A stretch of 64,000 nt of DNA, taken from positions 62,001 through 126,000 of the forward strand of contig NZ_FOXM01000009.1 of assembly GCF_900115715.1 (NCBI RefSeq), given 5' to 3'. The notes beneath the pieces are model-generated. The model saw only the letters and a program-made list of their open reading frames with translations. It was not told the origin of the DNA and searched no databases. This document shows positions 8,841 to 17,921 of the stretch, in pieces; position 1 is the first letter of the stretch; each line of letters starts with the position of its first letter. Source of the stretch: Geopseudomonas sagittaria (lineage in GTDB: Bacteria > Pseudomonadota > Gammaproteobacteria > Pseudomonadales > Pseudomonadaceae). The position numbers and the translations under genes were made by a program.

Positions 8841-9434
8841 ATGAGCAACAAAAAACGCGTCGCCACCCATGCCATCGACCCGCAGTTCATCGAGCGCTGG
8901 TCGCCGCGCGCCTTCACCGGCGAAGACATTCCCGAGGCCACCCTGCTCGGCTTCATCGAGGCCGCGCGCTGGGCGCCCTCGGCCTACAACGCGCAGCCCT
9001 GGCGCTTCCTCTACGCGCGCCGCGACAGCGCCGACTGGCAGCGCTACCTGGACCTGCTGGTCGAGGCCAACTGCGGCTGGGCGCAGCATGCCTCGGCGCT
9101 GCTGGTGATCGTCTCGAAGACCACCTTCGTGCCGCCGGGCAAGAGCGAGGAGCAGCCTGCCGCCTCGCACGCCTTCGATACCGGCGCCGCCTGGGGCTTC
9201 TTTGCCCTGCAGGCGCACCTGGCCGGCTGGCACACCCACGCCATGGCCGGCTTCGACAAGGAGCTGGCGCGCCGCGAGCTGAAGATCCCGGACGGCTACG
9301 AGGTGCACGCCATGGTCGCCGTCGGCAAGCGCGGCGACGCCGCCAGCCTGCCCGAGGCCCTGCAGGCCCGCGAGACGCCCAGCCCGCGCCTGGCGCTGGA
9401 GGCCATCGCTGCGGAGGGCGAGTTCAGCCTGTAA
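8841..9434 (+). CDS. Nitroreductase family protein (FMN-dependent)
   Basis: The 197-residue product is a nitroreductase-fold flavoprotein. Early FMN-binding features are visible: RWSPRAFTGEDIP near residue 17 and AARWAPSAYNAQPWRF near residues 42-57. A later VAVGKRGDAASLPE segment follows the typical AMVAVG strand. The length is normal for the family and no targeting signal is visible. Its substrate cannot be told from sequence. It has a good ribosome binding site (AAGGAG). It lies inside the sulfur block, bounded by a porin remnant downstream, so it may have been inserted or retained after rearrangement. Confidence 0.88.
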   Translation: MSNKKRVATHAIDPQFIERWSPRAFTGEDIPEATLLGFIEAARWAPSAYNAQPWRFLYARRDSADWQRYLDLLVEANCGWAQHASALLVIVSKTTFVPPGKSEEQPAASHAFDTGAAWGFFALQAHLAGWHTHAMAGFDKELARRELKIPDGYEVHAMVAVGKRGDAASLPEALQARETPSPRLALEAIAAEGEFSL

Positions 9435-9445
9435 CCCCGCCGTGA

Positions 9446-9487
9446 AAGCACGAGGGCGAAGTCAGCTACAGCCTGCCGCTGTTCTGA
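9446..9487 (+). pseudogene. C-terminal remnant of an OprD-type porin
   Basis: Immediately after the nitroreductase a frame reads KHEGEVSYSLPLF then TGA. The intact porin ends with IVSYTLPLL. At the DNA level positions 9461-9487 match 11047-11073 at 23 of 27 bases. The fragment is best explained as the tail of a second porin copy that has otherwise been deleted. Confidence 0.5.
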
Positions 9488-9493
9488 CCGAGC

Positions 9494-9524
9494 GCCGGCA
9501 GTGCGCGACAAACGCACTGCCGGC
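9494..9524 (+). terminator. Strong hairpin downstream of nitroreductase
   Basis: Arms gccggcagtgcg and cgcactgccggc form a 12-bp stem with a 7-base loop. No T-tract follows, so termination strength is uncertain. It probably served the lost porin whose tail lies just upstream. Confidence 0.5.
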
Positions 9525-9588
9525 CTGCCCGAGCGTCTGGGTCGGCGCTTTCCGGCGCTTGCAACACGAGCGACATGCTGCACGACAT

Positions 9589-9603
9589 ATTCCATAATAG
9601 AAT
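9589..9603. promoter_or_regulatory. Candidate sulfur-regulon box upstream of the porin
   Basis: The 15-mer attccataatagaat is an ATTC-N7-GAAT inverted repeat. It differs by one base from the box at 12296-12310 between sbp2 and the peroxiredoxin gene. It lies about 150 bases upstream of the porin ATG, in the AT-rich end of a 315-base spacer that otherwise holds only the porin remnant and the hairpin. Confidence 0.55.
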
Positions 9604-9750
9604 TTAAAAATAAATAATTATTCTTTTTTGATTTTACAATCCTGTCATACCCTCTCCGCCTGACATATAGCGGTCATCTTGCCGTGCCTCCAACGGGAAG
9701 CACGCCGATGCCCACCGCTGTACCGCCATGTACTCACGGAGAATCACGCA

Positions 9751-11073
9751 ATGAACAAGTCCCCCCTGGCCCTCGCGGTCATCGCCGGCACCCTGGCCCT
9801 GGCCGGCACCGCCCAGGCCGCCTTTGTCGAGGACAGCAAGTCCAGCCTGACCCTGCGCAACTTCTATTACGACCGCAACGACAAGAACACCGCCAACAAC
9901 AACAGCGAGGCCAGCGAGTGGGGCCAGGGCTTCATCTTCAACTATGCCTCCGGCTACACCGAAGGCACCGTGGGCTTCGGCGTCGACGCCGTCGGCCTGC
10001 TCGGCGTCAAGCTGGACTCCGGTGGCCGCGATAACAAGGCCGGGCGCGATCGCCGTCCGGGGCAGCTGTTCCCCCTGGAGAGCGACGGCAGTGCGGTGGA
10101 CGATTACAGCAAGGCCGGCCTGACCGCCAAGGCCAAGGTATCCAACACCGAACTGCGCCTCGGCACCCTGCAGCCCAAGCTGCCGGTGGTGAACTTCAAC
10201 GACGGCCGTATGCTGCCGCAACTGTTCGAAGGCGGCCAGATCACCTCCGGCGAGATCGACAACCTGACCCTGACCGCCGGCCAGCTGGAGCACGCCAAAG
10301 GTCGCAGCTCCACCGACAGCACCAGCCTGCGCATCGGCGGCGCCACCAGCGACGCCGACTCGAACAAGTTCTACTACGCCGGCGGCGACTACAAGCTGAG
10401 CAAGGACCTGACCGCCCAGTACTACTACGGCAACCTGGAAGAGTTCTACGAGCAGCACTTCGTCGGCCTGGTACACAACTGGGCGCTGCCGGTCGGTGCG
10501 CTGAAGAGCGACCTGCGCTACTTCGACAGCAGCTCCGATGGCAAGAACGCCAGCGCCGCCGGCCGCGGCGAGGGCTATGTCAGCAACGGTTTCTGGAAGG
10601 CCGGCGACGCCAACCGCGGCGAGGTCGACAACCAGACCTGGAGCGCCCTGTTCACCTATACCCTGGGCGGTCATGCGCTGAGCGCGGGCTACCAGCAGGT
10701 CGACGGCAACAGCGACTTCCCGTTCCTCAACCAGGGCGACGGCTCCTCCAGCTACCTGATCACCGACGTGCAGATCAACAAGTTCGCCAGCGCCGGCGAG
10801 CGCACCTGGCTGGCCGGCTACGCCTACGACTTCGCCAAGCTCGGCGTGCCGGGCCTGAAGGCCAGCGCGCTGTACCTGAGCGGCGACAACATTGATGCGG
10901 CCAGCGGTGACAACAAGGAGTGGGAACGCGACCTGCGCTTGGACTACGTGCTGCAGGATGGCGCGCTCAAGGGCCTGGGCTTCACCTGGCGCAACGCCAG
11001 CCTGCGCGGCAACGATAGCACCGACCTGGACGAGAACCGCCTGATCGTCAGCTACACCCTGCCGCTGCTGTAA
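9751..11073 (+). CDS. OprD-family outer membrane porin
   Basis: The 440-residue product is an OprD-type substrate-specific channel in the outer membrane. A signal peptide covers residues 1-23 (LALAGTAQA). The mature protein starts AFVEDSKSSLTLRNFYYDRND, the family opening. Family landmarks include SEWGQGFIFNYASGYTEGTVGFGVDA, the LQPKLPVV stretch, and a barrel end of NRLIVSYTLPLL. I chose the ATG at 9751, preceded by ACGGAGA and followed by the signal peptide. Position between sulfur genes and an upstream sulfur-type box suggest it admits an organosulfur compound. That is inference. Confidence 0.92.
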   Translation: MNKSPLALAVIAGTLALAGTAQAAFVEDSKSSLTLRNFYYDRNDKNTANNNSEASEWGQGFIFNYASGYTEGTVGFGVDAVGLLGVKLDSGGRDNKAGRDRRPGQLFPLESDGSAVDDYSKAGLTAKAKVSNTELRLGTLQPKLPVVNFNDGRMLPQLFEGGQITSGEIDNLTLTAGQLEHAKGRSSTDSTSLRIGGATSDADSNKFYYAGGDYKLSKDLTAQYYYGNLEEFYEQHFVGLVHNWALPVGALKSDLRYFDSSSDGKNASAAGRGEGYVSNGFWKAGDANRGEVDNQTWSALFTYTLGGHALSAGYQQVDGNSDFPFLNQGDGSSSYLITDVQINKFASAGERTWLAGYAYDFAKLGVPGLKASALYLSGDNIDAASGDNKEWERDLRLDYVLQDGALKGLGFTWRNASLRGNDSTDLDENRLIVSYTLPLL

Positions 11074-11093
11074 CTCGCCCACAGCCTGCTGCG

Positions 11094-11127
11094 CCAAAGC
11101 CCGACGGGACCACCCGCCGGGCTTTGG
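11094..11127 (+). terminator. Terminator hairpin after the porin
   Basis: Arms ccaaagcccg and cgggctttgg form a strong stem about 20 bases after the porin stop. The downstream tract (cttgcc) is a poor T-run. Confidence 0.6.
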
Positions 11128-11191
11128 CTTGCCCGGGCATCTGGGCCCTGACGCAGCGCCGCCCATGCAGGCTTTGCTGAACTGCAGACAA

Positions 11192-11228
11192 CAAAAAGCC
11201 CGGCCGGGTCATCCCGCCGGGCTTTTTG
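11192..11228. terminator. Bidirectional terminator between porin and sbp2
   Basis: Arms caaaaagcccggc and gccgggctttttg form a stem with A and T tracts on the two sides. It lies between the convergent porin and second sbp genes, so it can serve either strand. Confidence 0.85.
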
Positions 11229-11241
11229 CCGTGCAGCGCGG

Positions 11242-12240
11242 TTACTGCGCGCCGTAGGCCTGGTCGAACACGCCGCCGTCGTTGAAGTGGGTCTTCTGGA
11301 TCTGCGGCCACTCGCCGAAGGTCTGCACCGCGTCGAGCAGCTCGACCTTGGGGAAGCGGTCGGCGAACTCGGCGAGGATCGCCGGGTTGCGCGGGCGCAG
11401 GTAGTTGGCGGCGGCGATGCGCTGGCCCTCGTCGGACCACAGGTACTTGAGGTAGGCATCGGCCTCGGCACGGGTGCCCTTCTTGTCGACCACCTTGTCG
11501 ACCACCGCCACCGGCGGCTCGGCCTGCACCGACACGCTCGGGTAGACCACCTCGAACTCGCCGCGACCGAACTCGCGGGCGATCATCTCGGCCTCGTTCT
11601 CGAAGGTCACCAGCACGTCGCCGATCTGGTTCTGCATGAAGGTGGTGGTCGCCGCGCGGCCGCCGGTATCCAGCACCGGCGCCTGCCTGAACAGCTTGCC
11701 GACGAACTCGCGCGCGGCGGCCTCGTCGCCGCCGGTCTTCAGCACGTAGCCCCAGGCCGACAGGTAGGTGTAGCGGCCGTTGCCCGAGGTCTTCGGGTTG
11801 GGCACCACCACCTCGACGCCGCCCTTGAGCAGGTCCGGCCAGTCCTGCAGGCCCTTGGGGTTGCCCTTGCGGACGATGAACACGGTAGCCGAGGTGAAGG
11901 GTGCGCTGTTGTCCGGCAGGCGCGCTGCCCAGTCCTGCGGAATCAGCTGGCCGTGGTCGTGCAGGGCGTTGATGTCGGTGGCCATGTTCATGGTGATCAC
12001 GTCGGCCGGCAGGCCGTCGATCACCGCCCGCGCCTGCTTGCTCGAGCCGCCGTGGGACATCTGGATCTGCAGCGGCTGGTTGCCCGCGGCCTGCCAGTGC
12101 TTCTGGAAGGCGACGTTGTATTCCTTGTAGAAGTCGCGCATCACGTCGTAGGAGACGTTGAGCAGGCTGGCGGCCTGGGCCGTGCCGGAAGCCAGCGCCA
12201 CGCTGGCCGCCAGCAGGGAAGAAGTAAGCAGTCGCTTCAT
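11242..12240 (-). CDS. Second periplasmic sulfate-binding protein
   Basis: The 332-residue product is a paralogue of the sbp at 5500-6498. It has a signal peptide ending near residue 23 (ALASGTAQA) and the same landmarks: [53 protein letters not shown] and FVRKGNPKGLQDW-type segments. No permease genes lie beside it, so it probably delivers sulfate or a related oxyanion to CysTWA. The start at 12238-12240 places the signal peptide at the N-terminus. It is divergent from the peroxiredoxin gene, with a shared AT-rich regulatory spacer. Confidence 0.93.
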   Translation of the reverse strand: MKRLLTSSLLAASVALASGTAQAASLLNVSYDVMRDFYKEYNVAFQKHWQAAGNQPLQIQMSHGGSSKQARAVIDGLPADVITMNMATDINALHDHGQLIPQDWAARLPDNSAPFTSATVFIVRKGNPKGLQDWPDLLKGGVEVVVPNPKTSGNGRYTYLSAWGYVLKTGGDEAAAREFVGKLFRQAPVLDTGGRAATTTFMQNQIGDVLVTFENEAEMIAREFGRGEFEVVYPSVSVQAEPPVAVVDKVVDKKGTRAEADAYLKYLWSDEGQRIAAANYLRPRNPAILAEFADRFPKVELLDAVQTFGEWPQIQKTHFNDGGVFDQAYGAQ

Positions 12241-12295
12241 CGGGCAATCCCTGGGGTCTGGAGACAAGAAAATCGGACTATAGGAAATATTTTTT

Positions 12296-12310
12296 ATTCC
12301 ATAAAAGAAT
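12296..12310. promoter_or_regulatory. Candidate sulfur-regulon box between sbp2 and lsfA
   Basis: The 15-mer attccataaaagaat is an ATTC-N7-GAAT repeat nearly identical to the box at 9589. It lies 56 bases upstream of the sbp2 start, in an AT-rich spacer of about 240 bases shared with the divergent peroxiredoxin gene. CysB binding is inferred, not shown. Confidence 0.55.
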
Positions 12311-12479
12311 ATTTGGTTACTGAGCTAGGCATTTCAGGAATAAATCGCGTGAGCGCTGAGCTCGACCTTAAATATTCGTTTTAGTTATTAATAAATCAAA
12401 ATATATTCTTTTTAATGCGATCCGATCCTGCGCATAGTGGCCTCCACCCAAGGACATCCCCCTTCTGAGGAGCAGAACC

Positions 12480-13118
12480 ATGAGCATCCGCCTCGGCGAT
12501 ATCGCCCCCGATTTCGAACAGGATTCCAGCGCCGGTCGCATTCGCTTCCACGAGTGGCTCGGCGACAGCTGGGGCATTCTGTTCTCTCACCCGGCCGACT
12601 TCACCCCGGTGTGCACCACCGAGCTGGGCTTCACCGCCAAGCTGAAGGGCGAATTCGCCCAGCGCGGCGTCAAGGCCATCGCCCTGTCGGTCGACCCGGT
12701 GGACTCGCACCTGAAGTGGATCGAGGACATCAACGAGACCCAGGACACTCAGGTCAACTTCCCGATCCTCGCCGACGCCGACCGCAAGGTCTCCGACCTC
12801 TACGACCTGATCCACCCGAACGCCAGCGACACCCTCACCGTGCGCTCGCTGTTCATCATCGACCCGAAGAAGAAGGTGCGCCTGATCATCACCTACCCGG
12901 CCAGCACCGGGCGCAACTTCCACGAGATCCTGCGGGTGATCGATTCGCTGCAGCTGACCGACAATCACAAGGTCGCCACCCCGGCCAACTGGCAGGACGG
13001 CGACGAGGTGGTGATCGTGCCCTCGCTCAAGGACGAGGCCGAGATCCAGCAGCGCTTCCCTAAGGGTTACCGCGCGGTGAAGCCTTACCTGCGCCTGACC
13101 CCGCAGCCGAACCACTGA
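12480..13118 (+). CDS. lsfA: 1-Cys peroxiredoxin LsfA
   Basis: The 212-residue product is a Prx6-type 1-Cys peroxiredoxin. The peroxidatic cysteine is C45 in [14 protein letters not shown]. The C-terminal extension ([22 protein letters not shown]) is typical of the group. Pseudomonas LsfA is known to be induced by sulfate starvation, which fits its place upstream of ssuEADCB. A ribosome binding site TGAGGAG precedes the ATG. A terminator-like hairpin separates it from ssuE. Confidence 0.93.
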   Translation: MSIRLGDIAPDFEQDSSAGRIRFHEWLGDSWGILFSHPADFTPVCTTELGFTAKLKGEFAQRGVKAIALSVDPVDSHLKWIEDINETQDTQVNFPILADADRKVSDLYDLIHPNASDTLTVRSLFIIDPKKKVRLIITYPASTGRNFHEILRVIDSLQLTDNHKVATPANWQDGDEVVIVPSLKDEAEIQQRFPKGYRAVKPYLRLTPQPNH

Positions 13119-13163
13119 TTTTCAACGCCAAGTTTTCAACCCTTAATCCACGATGGGGTTCGG

Positions 13164-13193
13164 GGCCTGAACGGCAGGACAGGCCTCTTTTTT
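13164..13193 (+). terminator. Intrinsic terminator between lsfA and ssuE
   Basis: Arms ggcctg and caggcc with a 10-base loop are followed by tctttttt. The stem is short. It lies 23 bases before the ssuE ATG, so it may act as partial terminator or attenuator ahead of the ssu genes. Confidence 0.6.
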
Positions 13194-13216
13194 ATTCTCA
13201 CGAGAAGGAAACAGCC

Positions 13217-13804
13217 ATGCTGGTGGTATCCCTTTCTGGCAGCCCCTCGCAACAGTCGCGCTCCGGCGGTCTGCTCGAGTGGTCGCGCCGCTGGCTGAGC
13301 GCGCGCGGCGTGGAAGTGATCAGCTTCGGCGTGCGCGACTTCGCCGCCGAGGACCTGCTCTACGGGCGCTTCGACAGCCCGCAGGTGATCGAACTGGCCG
13401 AGCACGTGCGCGCCGCCGACGGCCTGCTGGTCGCCACCCCGGTGTACAAGGCCGCCTATTCCGGCGCGCTGAAGGCCCTGCTCGACCTGCTGCCCGAGCG
13501 CGCCTTGGCCCACCAGGTGGTGCTGCCGCTGGCCACCGCCGGCAGTCCGGCACACCTCTTGGCGCTGGACTACGCGCTGAAGCCGGTGCTCGCCGCGCTG
13601 AAGGCCGAGGAAGTGCTGCAGGGGGTGTTCGCCGACGATCGTCAGACCCGCTACGAAGAGGGCCACGTGGTCCTCAGCGAGGAGCTGGAGCAGCGTCTGG
13701 AAGCGGCACTGGAGCAGTTCTACCAGGCGCTGGTGCGCCGTCCGCGCCATCTGGAGCCGGGGCAGCTCGAACAGCAGCTGCTCGGCGCCCGCTGGAGCGT
13801 CTGA
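13217..13804 (+). CDS. ssuE: NADPH-dependent FMN reductase SsuE
   Basis: The 195-residue product is the SsuE flavin reductase that supplies reduced FMN to the alkanesulfonate monooxygenase SsuD. It has the flavodoxin-like start [15 protein letters not shown] (phosphate loop near residues 5-15) and the [21 protein letters not shown] segment near residues 77-98. The ribosome binding site GAAGGA is well placed. It opens the ssuEADCB-ssuF series, in the same order as in other pseudomonads. Confidence 0.95.
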   Translation: MLVVSLSGSPSQQSRSGGLLEWSRRWLSARGVEVISFGVRDFAAEDLLYGRFDSPQVIELAEHVRAADGLLVATPVYKAAYSGALKALLDLLPERALAHQVVLPLATAGSPAHLLALDYALKPVLAALKAEEVLQGVFADDRQTRYEEGHVVLSEELEQRLEAALEQFYQALVRRPRHLEPGQLEQQLLGARWSV

Positions 13805-13951
13805 ACCACGATTCCCCTCCGGGCGAGCGCTCCCGCGCAGTCCACGATTTTCCGTCCTCCCCCACGGGGCGAGGCACTTGAAAGTCCTCACTCGTCCGTC
13901 AACGGACCAGCAGGCATCCACCACTACCGACTTGCATACAAGGAGAGCGCC

Positions 13952-14917
13952 ATGCGCACCCCCTACCTGCGTCGCGGACTGGTCGCCCTGCTGGCAGCAG
14001 CGATCTCCTCCGCCGCCCTCGCCGCCGATGACGCCGACAACACCCTGCGCATCGGTTACCAGAAATACGGCACCTTGGTCCTGCTCAAGGCCAAGGGCAC
14101 TCTGGAGCAGCGCCTCGCCGAACAGGGCGTGAAGGTGCAGTGGACCGAGTTCCCCGGCGGCCCGCAGCTGCTGGAAGGCCTCAACGTCGGCTCGATCGAC
14201 TTCGGTGTGACCGGCGAGACCCCGCCGGTGTTCGCCCAGGCCGCCGGCGCCGACCTGCGCTACGTGGCCTACGAGCCGCCGGCACCGACCGGCGAGGCAA
14301 TCCTGGTGGCCAAGGATTCGCCGATCCAGTCCGTCGCCGAACTCAAGGGCAAGAAGGTCGCCCTCAACAAGGGCTCCAACGTGCACTACCTGCTGGTGCG
14401 CGCGCTGGAAGATGCCGGCCTGTCCATCAAGGACATCACCCCGATCTACCTGCCGCCGGCCGACGCCCGCGCCGCCTTCGAGCGCGGCAGCGTCGACACC
14501 TGGGTGATCTGGGACCCCTTCCAGGCCGCCGCCGAGCAGCAGCTGTCGGCGCGCACCCTGCGCGACGGCAGCGGGCTGGTCGACAACCACCAGTTCTACC
14601 TGGCCAGCGGCAGCTACGCCCAGCAGCACCCGCAGGTGGTCGGCGCGCTGATCGAGGAGATCCGCGCCGTCGGCGTGGAGGCCAAGGCCGATCCGGCCAA
14701 GGTGACCGCCCAGGTCGCCCCGCTGATCGGCCTGCCGGCCGACATCACCCACAAGGCGGTGACCCGCCAGGGCTACGGTGCCCAGCCGCTGACCCCCGAC
14801 GTGGTCGCCGCCCAGCAGAAGATCGCCGACACCTTCGCCGACCTCAAGCTGATTCCCAAGCGCTTGAGCATCAAGGACGTGGTCTGGACGCCGCCGGCCA
14901 AGGTCGCCCAGCAGTAA
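13952..14917 (+). CDS. ssuA: Sulfonate ABC transporter substrate-binding protein SsuA
   Basis: The 321-residue product is the periplasmic aliphatic-sulfonate-binding protein. The signal peptide ends near residue 25 (SSAALAAD). Family landmarks are LRIGYQKYGTLVLLKAKG, EFPGGPQLLEGLNVGSIDFGVTGETPPVFAQAAG, NKGSNVHYLLVRALE and VDTWVIWDPF. It lies 147 bases after ssuE, and an AAGGAGAG site precedes the ATG. SsuC and SsuB complete the importer. Confidence 0.95.
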   Translation: MRTPYLRRGLVALLAAAISSAALAADDADNTLRIGYQKYGTLVLLKAKGTLEQRLAEQGVKVQWTEFPGGPQLLEGLNVGSIDFGVTGETPPVFAQAAGADLRYVAYEPPAPTGEAILVAKDSPIQSVAELKGKKVALNKGSNVHYLLVRALEDAGLSIKDITPIYLPPADARAAFERGSVDTWVIWDPFQAAAEQQLSARTLRDGSGLVDNHQFYLASGSYAQQHPQVVGALIEEIRAVGVEAKADPAKVTAQVAPLIGLPADITHKAVTRQGYGAQPLTPDVVAAQQKIADTFADLKLIPKRLSIKDVVWTPPAKVAQQ

Positions 14918-15025
14918 CTCCCGTGGCGGGCGCGCCCTCAGGGCCGCCCGCACCTCCGATCATCGAATCATCGCGCGCATGAGCTACGCCCCGCCGCCGG
15001 CGCGCCCACTTTCAGGAATACTGCG

Positions 15026-16170
15026 ATGAGTCTGAACATCTTCTGGTTTCTCCCCACCCACGGTGACGGCCACTACCTGGGCACCGCCGAAGGCGCCCGC
15101 GCCGTCGACCACAGCTACCTGACCCAGGTGGCCCAGGCCGCCGACCGCCTCGGCTTCGGCGGCGTGCTGATCCCCACCGGACGCTCCTGCGAGGACTCCT
15201 GGCTGGTCGCTGCCTCGCTGATCCCGGCCACCCAGCGCCTGAAGTTCCTGGTCGCCCTGCGCCCGGGGATCATCTCGCCGACCGTAGCCGCACGCCAGGC
15301 GGCGACCCTCGACCGCCTGTCCAACGGCCGCGCTCTGTTCAACCTGGTCACCGGCGGCGATCCGGACGAGCTGGCGGCCGACGGCCTCAACCTCAGCCAC
15401 GCCGAGCGCTACGAGGCCGCCGTGGAGTTCACCCATGTCTGGCGCAAGGTGCTGGAAGGCGAGACCGTCGACCTCGACGGCAAGCACATCCAGGTCAAGG
15501 GCGCCAAGCTGCTCTACCCGCCGATCCAGCAGCCGCGCCCGCCGCTGTACTTCGGTGGTTCTTCCGAGGCGGCTCATGAGTTGGCCGCCGAACAGGTAGA
15601 GCTGTACCTGACCTGGGGCGAGCCGCCGCAGGCGGTGGCCGAGAAGATCGCCGACGTGCGCGGCCGCGCCGCCCGGCACGGCCGCACGGTGAAGTTCGGC
15701 ATCCGCCTGCACGTGATCGTGCGCGAGACCAACGAGGAAGCCTGGGCTGCCGCCGAGCGGCTGATCAGCCACCTGGACGATGACACCATCGCCAGGGCGC
15801 AGGCCTCGCTGGCGCGCTTCGACTCGGTCGGCCAGCAGCGCATGGCCGCCCTGCATGGCGGTCGCAAGGACAAGCTGGAAGTGGCGCCCAACCTGTGGGC
15901 CGGGGTCGGCCTGGTGCGCGGCGGCGCCGGCACCGCGCTGGTCGGCGACGGCCCGACCGTGGCGGCGCGGGTCAAGGAGTACGCGGTCTCGGCATCGACA
16001 CCTTCGTGTTCTCCGGCTATCCGCACCTGGAGGAATCCTACCGCGTCGCCGAGCTGCTGTTACCGCACCTGGACATCGCCCAGCCGCAGCGTCCCGAGAG
16101 CCGCGGCTACGTCAGCCCGTTCGGCGAGATGATCTCCAGCGACATCCTGCCCAAGGCAGCGGCCAGCTGA
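15026..16170 (+). pseudogene. ssuD: Alkanesulfonate monooxygenase ssuD, interrupted by a -1 frameshift
   Basis: SsuD is the FMNH2-dependent luciferase-fold enzyme that releases sulfite from alkanesulfonates. The frame from 15026 is a good match for about 319 codons ([56 protein letters not shown]). It then shifts at 15986/15987. The expected [12 protein letters not shown] continues one base out of frame as [20 protein letters not shown] and ends [18 protein letters not shown] at 16170. One missing base, most simply an A restoring GCG-GAT-CTC, explains it. The unrepaired frame ends at 16132 with unrelated sequence. This is either a true mutation or a sequencing error. No other decay is visible. 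Confidence 0.85.
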
Positions 16171-16176
16171 GGATCT

Positions 16177-16270
16177 GATCGTGCCCACGCTCCAGCGTGG
16201 GCACGCAGCCCGGAACGACGGACGCCGAGCGTCCACACCATGGGTTCCCACGCCGGAGCGTGGAAACCAT
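16177..16270. repeat. Multi-hairpin palindromic repeat (copy 1)
   Basis: The element starts with gatc and holds three hairpins. One is gtgcccacgct/agcgtgggcac at 16181-16204. One is ggacgc/gcgtcc at 16220-16234. One is a ttcccacgc...gcgtggaaa pair at 16245-16266. A related element lies at 41687-41790. It sits between ssuD and ssuC and may stabilise or separate transcripts. Confidence 0.75.
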
Positions 16271-16291
16271 AGTGAAAAGAGTGAATGAACG

Positions 16292-17083
16292 ATGAGTACG
16301 ACACCTATCCATCGGCTGGCCCTGCGCCTGGCACCCTGGGCACTGCCGGTCCTGCTGCTCGGCGTCTGGCAGCTGGCCGCGAGCAGCGGCTGGCTGTCCA
16401 GCCGCATCCTGCCGGCGCCCAGCGCCGTGGCCGTCGCCGGCTGGGTCCTGCTGAGCAGCGGCGAACTGTGGCAGCACCTGGCGATCAGTGGCTGGCGCGC
16501 CGCCATCGGCTTTGCCATCGGCGGCAGCATCGGCCTGCTGCTCGGCTTCATCACCGGCCTGTCGCAATGGGGCGAGCGCCTGCTCGACAGCTCGGTGCAG
16601 ATGATCCGCAACGTGCCGCACCTGGCACTGATCCCGCTGGTGATCCTGTGGTTCGGCATCGACGAGAGCGCGAAGATCTTCCTGGTCGCCCTCGGCACCC
16701 TGTTCCCCATCTACCTGAATACCTACCACGGCATCCGTAGCGTCGACGCCGGCCTGGTGGAGATGGCGCGCAGCTACGGCCTCACCGGTTTCGCCCTGTT
16801 CCGCCAGGTGATCCTGCCCGGCGCCCTGCCGTCGATCCTGGTCGGCGTGCGCTTCGCCCTCGGCTTCATGTGGCTGACGCTGATCGTCGCCGAGACCATC
16901 TCGGCCAACGCCGGCATCGGCTACCTGGCGATGAACGCCCGCGAGTTCCTGCAGACCGACGTGGTGGTGCTGGCGATCCTGCTCTACGCGGTGCTCGGCA
17001 AGCTGGCCGACCTCGCCGCGCGCAGCCTGGAACGCCTGTGGTTGCGCTGGCACCCGGCCTATCAGCAAGGAGGTGCCCGATGA
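16292..17083 (+). CDS. ssuC: Sulfonate ABC transporter permease SsuC
   Basis: The 263-residue product is the inner-membrane permease of the aliphatic sulfonate importer. It has about six hydrophobic segments, starting at residue 12 ([18 protein letters not shown]). The cytoplasmic coupling loop is [28 protein letters not shown] palindromic repeat separates it from ssuD. Its stop codon overlaps the ssuB start (ATGA), indicating translational coupling. Confidence 0.95.
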   Translation: MSTTPIHRLALRLAPWALPVLLLGVWQLAASSGWLSSRILPAPSAVAVAGWVLLSSGELWQHLAISGWRAAIGFAIGGSIGLLLGFITGLSQWGERLLDSSVQMIRNVPHLALIPLVILWFGIDESAKIFLVALGTLFPIYLNTYHGIRSVDAGLVEMARSYGLTGFALFRQVILPGALPSILVGVRFALGFMWLTLIVAETISANAGIGYLAMNAREFLQTDVVVLAILLYAVLGKLADLAARSLERLWLRWHPAYQQGGAR

Positions 17084-17877
17084 GCGCCCAGGACCTCAAG
17101 CGCGGCATCCCGCTGCACCTGCACGGCGTGGCCAAGGCCTTCGGCGAGCGCAGCGTGCTGCATGGCATCGACCTGCACATCCCCGCCGGCCAGTTCGTCG
17201 CCGTGGTCGGTCGCAGCGGCTGCGGCAAGAGCACCCTGCTGCGCCTGCTCGCCGGCCTGGACAGCGCCACTGCCGGCGAACTGCAGGCCGGCAACGCGCC
17301 GCTGGCCGCGGCCCGCGAGGACACCCGGCTGATGTTCCAGGAGGCGCGCCTGCTGCCGTGGAAGCGGGTGATCGACAACGTCGGCCTCGGCCTGACCGGC
17401 GACTGGCAGAGCCAGGCGCTGCAGGCCCTGGAAGCGGTCGGCCTGGCCGAACGCGCCCACGACTGGCCGGCGGCGCTGTCCGGCGGGCAGAAGCAGCGCG
17501 TGGCCCTGGCCCGCGCGCTGATCCACCGCCCGCGCCTGCTGCTGCTCGACGAGCCGCTCGGCGCCCTGGACGCGCTGACCCGCATCGAGATGCAGCAACT
17601 GATCGAGCGCCTGTGGCAGCAGCACGGCTTCACCGTGCTGCTGGTGACCCACGACGTCAACGAGGCGGTGGCGGTCGCCGACCGGGTGATCCTGATCGAG
17701 GACGGCCACGTCGGCCTCGACCTGCCGATTCCGCTGGCCCGCCCGCGTCCGCGCGCCTCGGCGGCGCTGGCCGCACTGGAAGCCCGGGTGCTCGAGCGCG
17801 TGCTGGCCCTGCCGGCGCAGGAAGAAACGGCCGAACCCGTATCACCACTGCCCACGCAGCTGCGCTGGGCCCTGTAA
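17080..17877 (+). CDS. ssuB: Sulfonate ABC transporter ATP-binding protein SsuB
   Basis: The 265-residue product is the ATPase of the sulfonate importer. Walker A is GRSGCGKST near residues 45-53, the signature is [16 protein letters not shown], Walker B is [12 protein letters not shown] and the H-loop is THDVNEAV. The family-specific Q-loop region reads [15 protein letters not shown] chose the ATG at 17080, which overlaps the ssuC stop and follows AAGGAGG. The longer frame upstream is antisense-free ssuC DNA in another frame. Confidence 0.95.
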   Translation: MSAQDLKRGIPLHLHGVAKAFGERSVLHGIDLHIPAGQFVAVVGRSGCGKSTLLRLLAGLDSATAGELQAGNAPLAAAREDTRLMFQEARLLPWKRVIDNVGLGLTGDWQSQALQALEAVGLAERAHDWPAALSGGQKQRVALARALIHRPRLLLLDEPLGALDALTRIEMQQLIERLWQQHGFTVLLVTHDVNEAVAVADRVILIEDGHVGLDLPIPLARPRPRASAALAALEARVLERVLALPAQEETAEPVSPLPTQLRWAL

Positions 17878-17921
17878 CCCACTGATCCCGCAGCAACCCC
17901 TACCCTTCAAGGAGCAAGACC

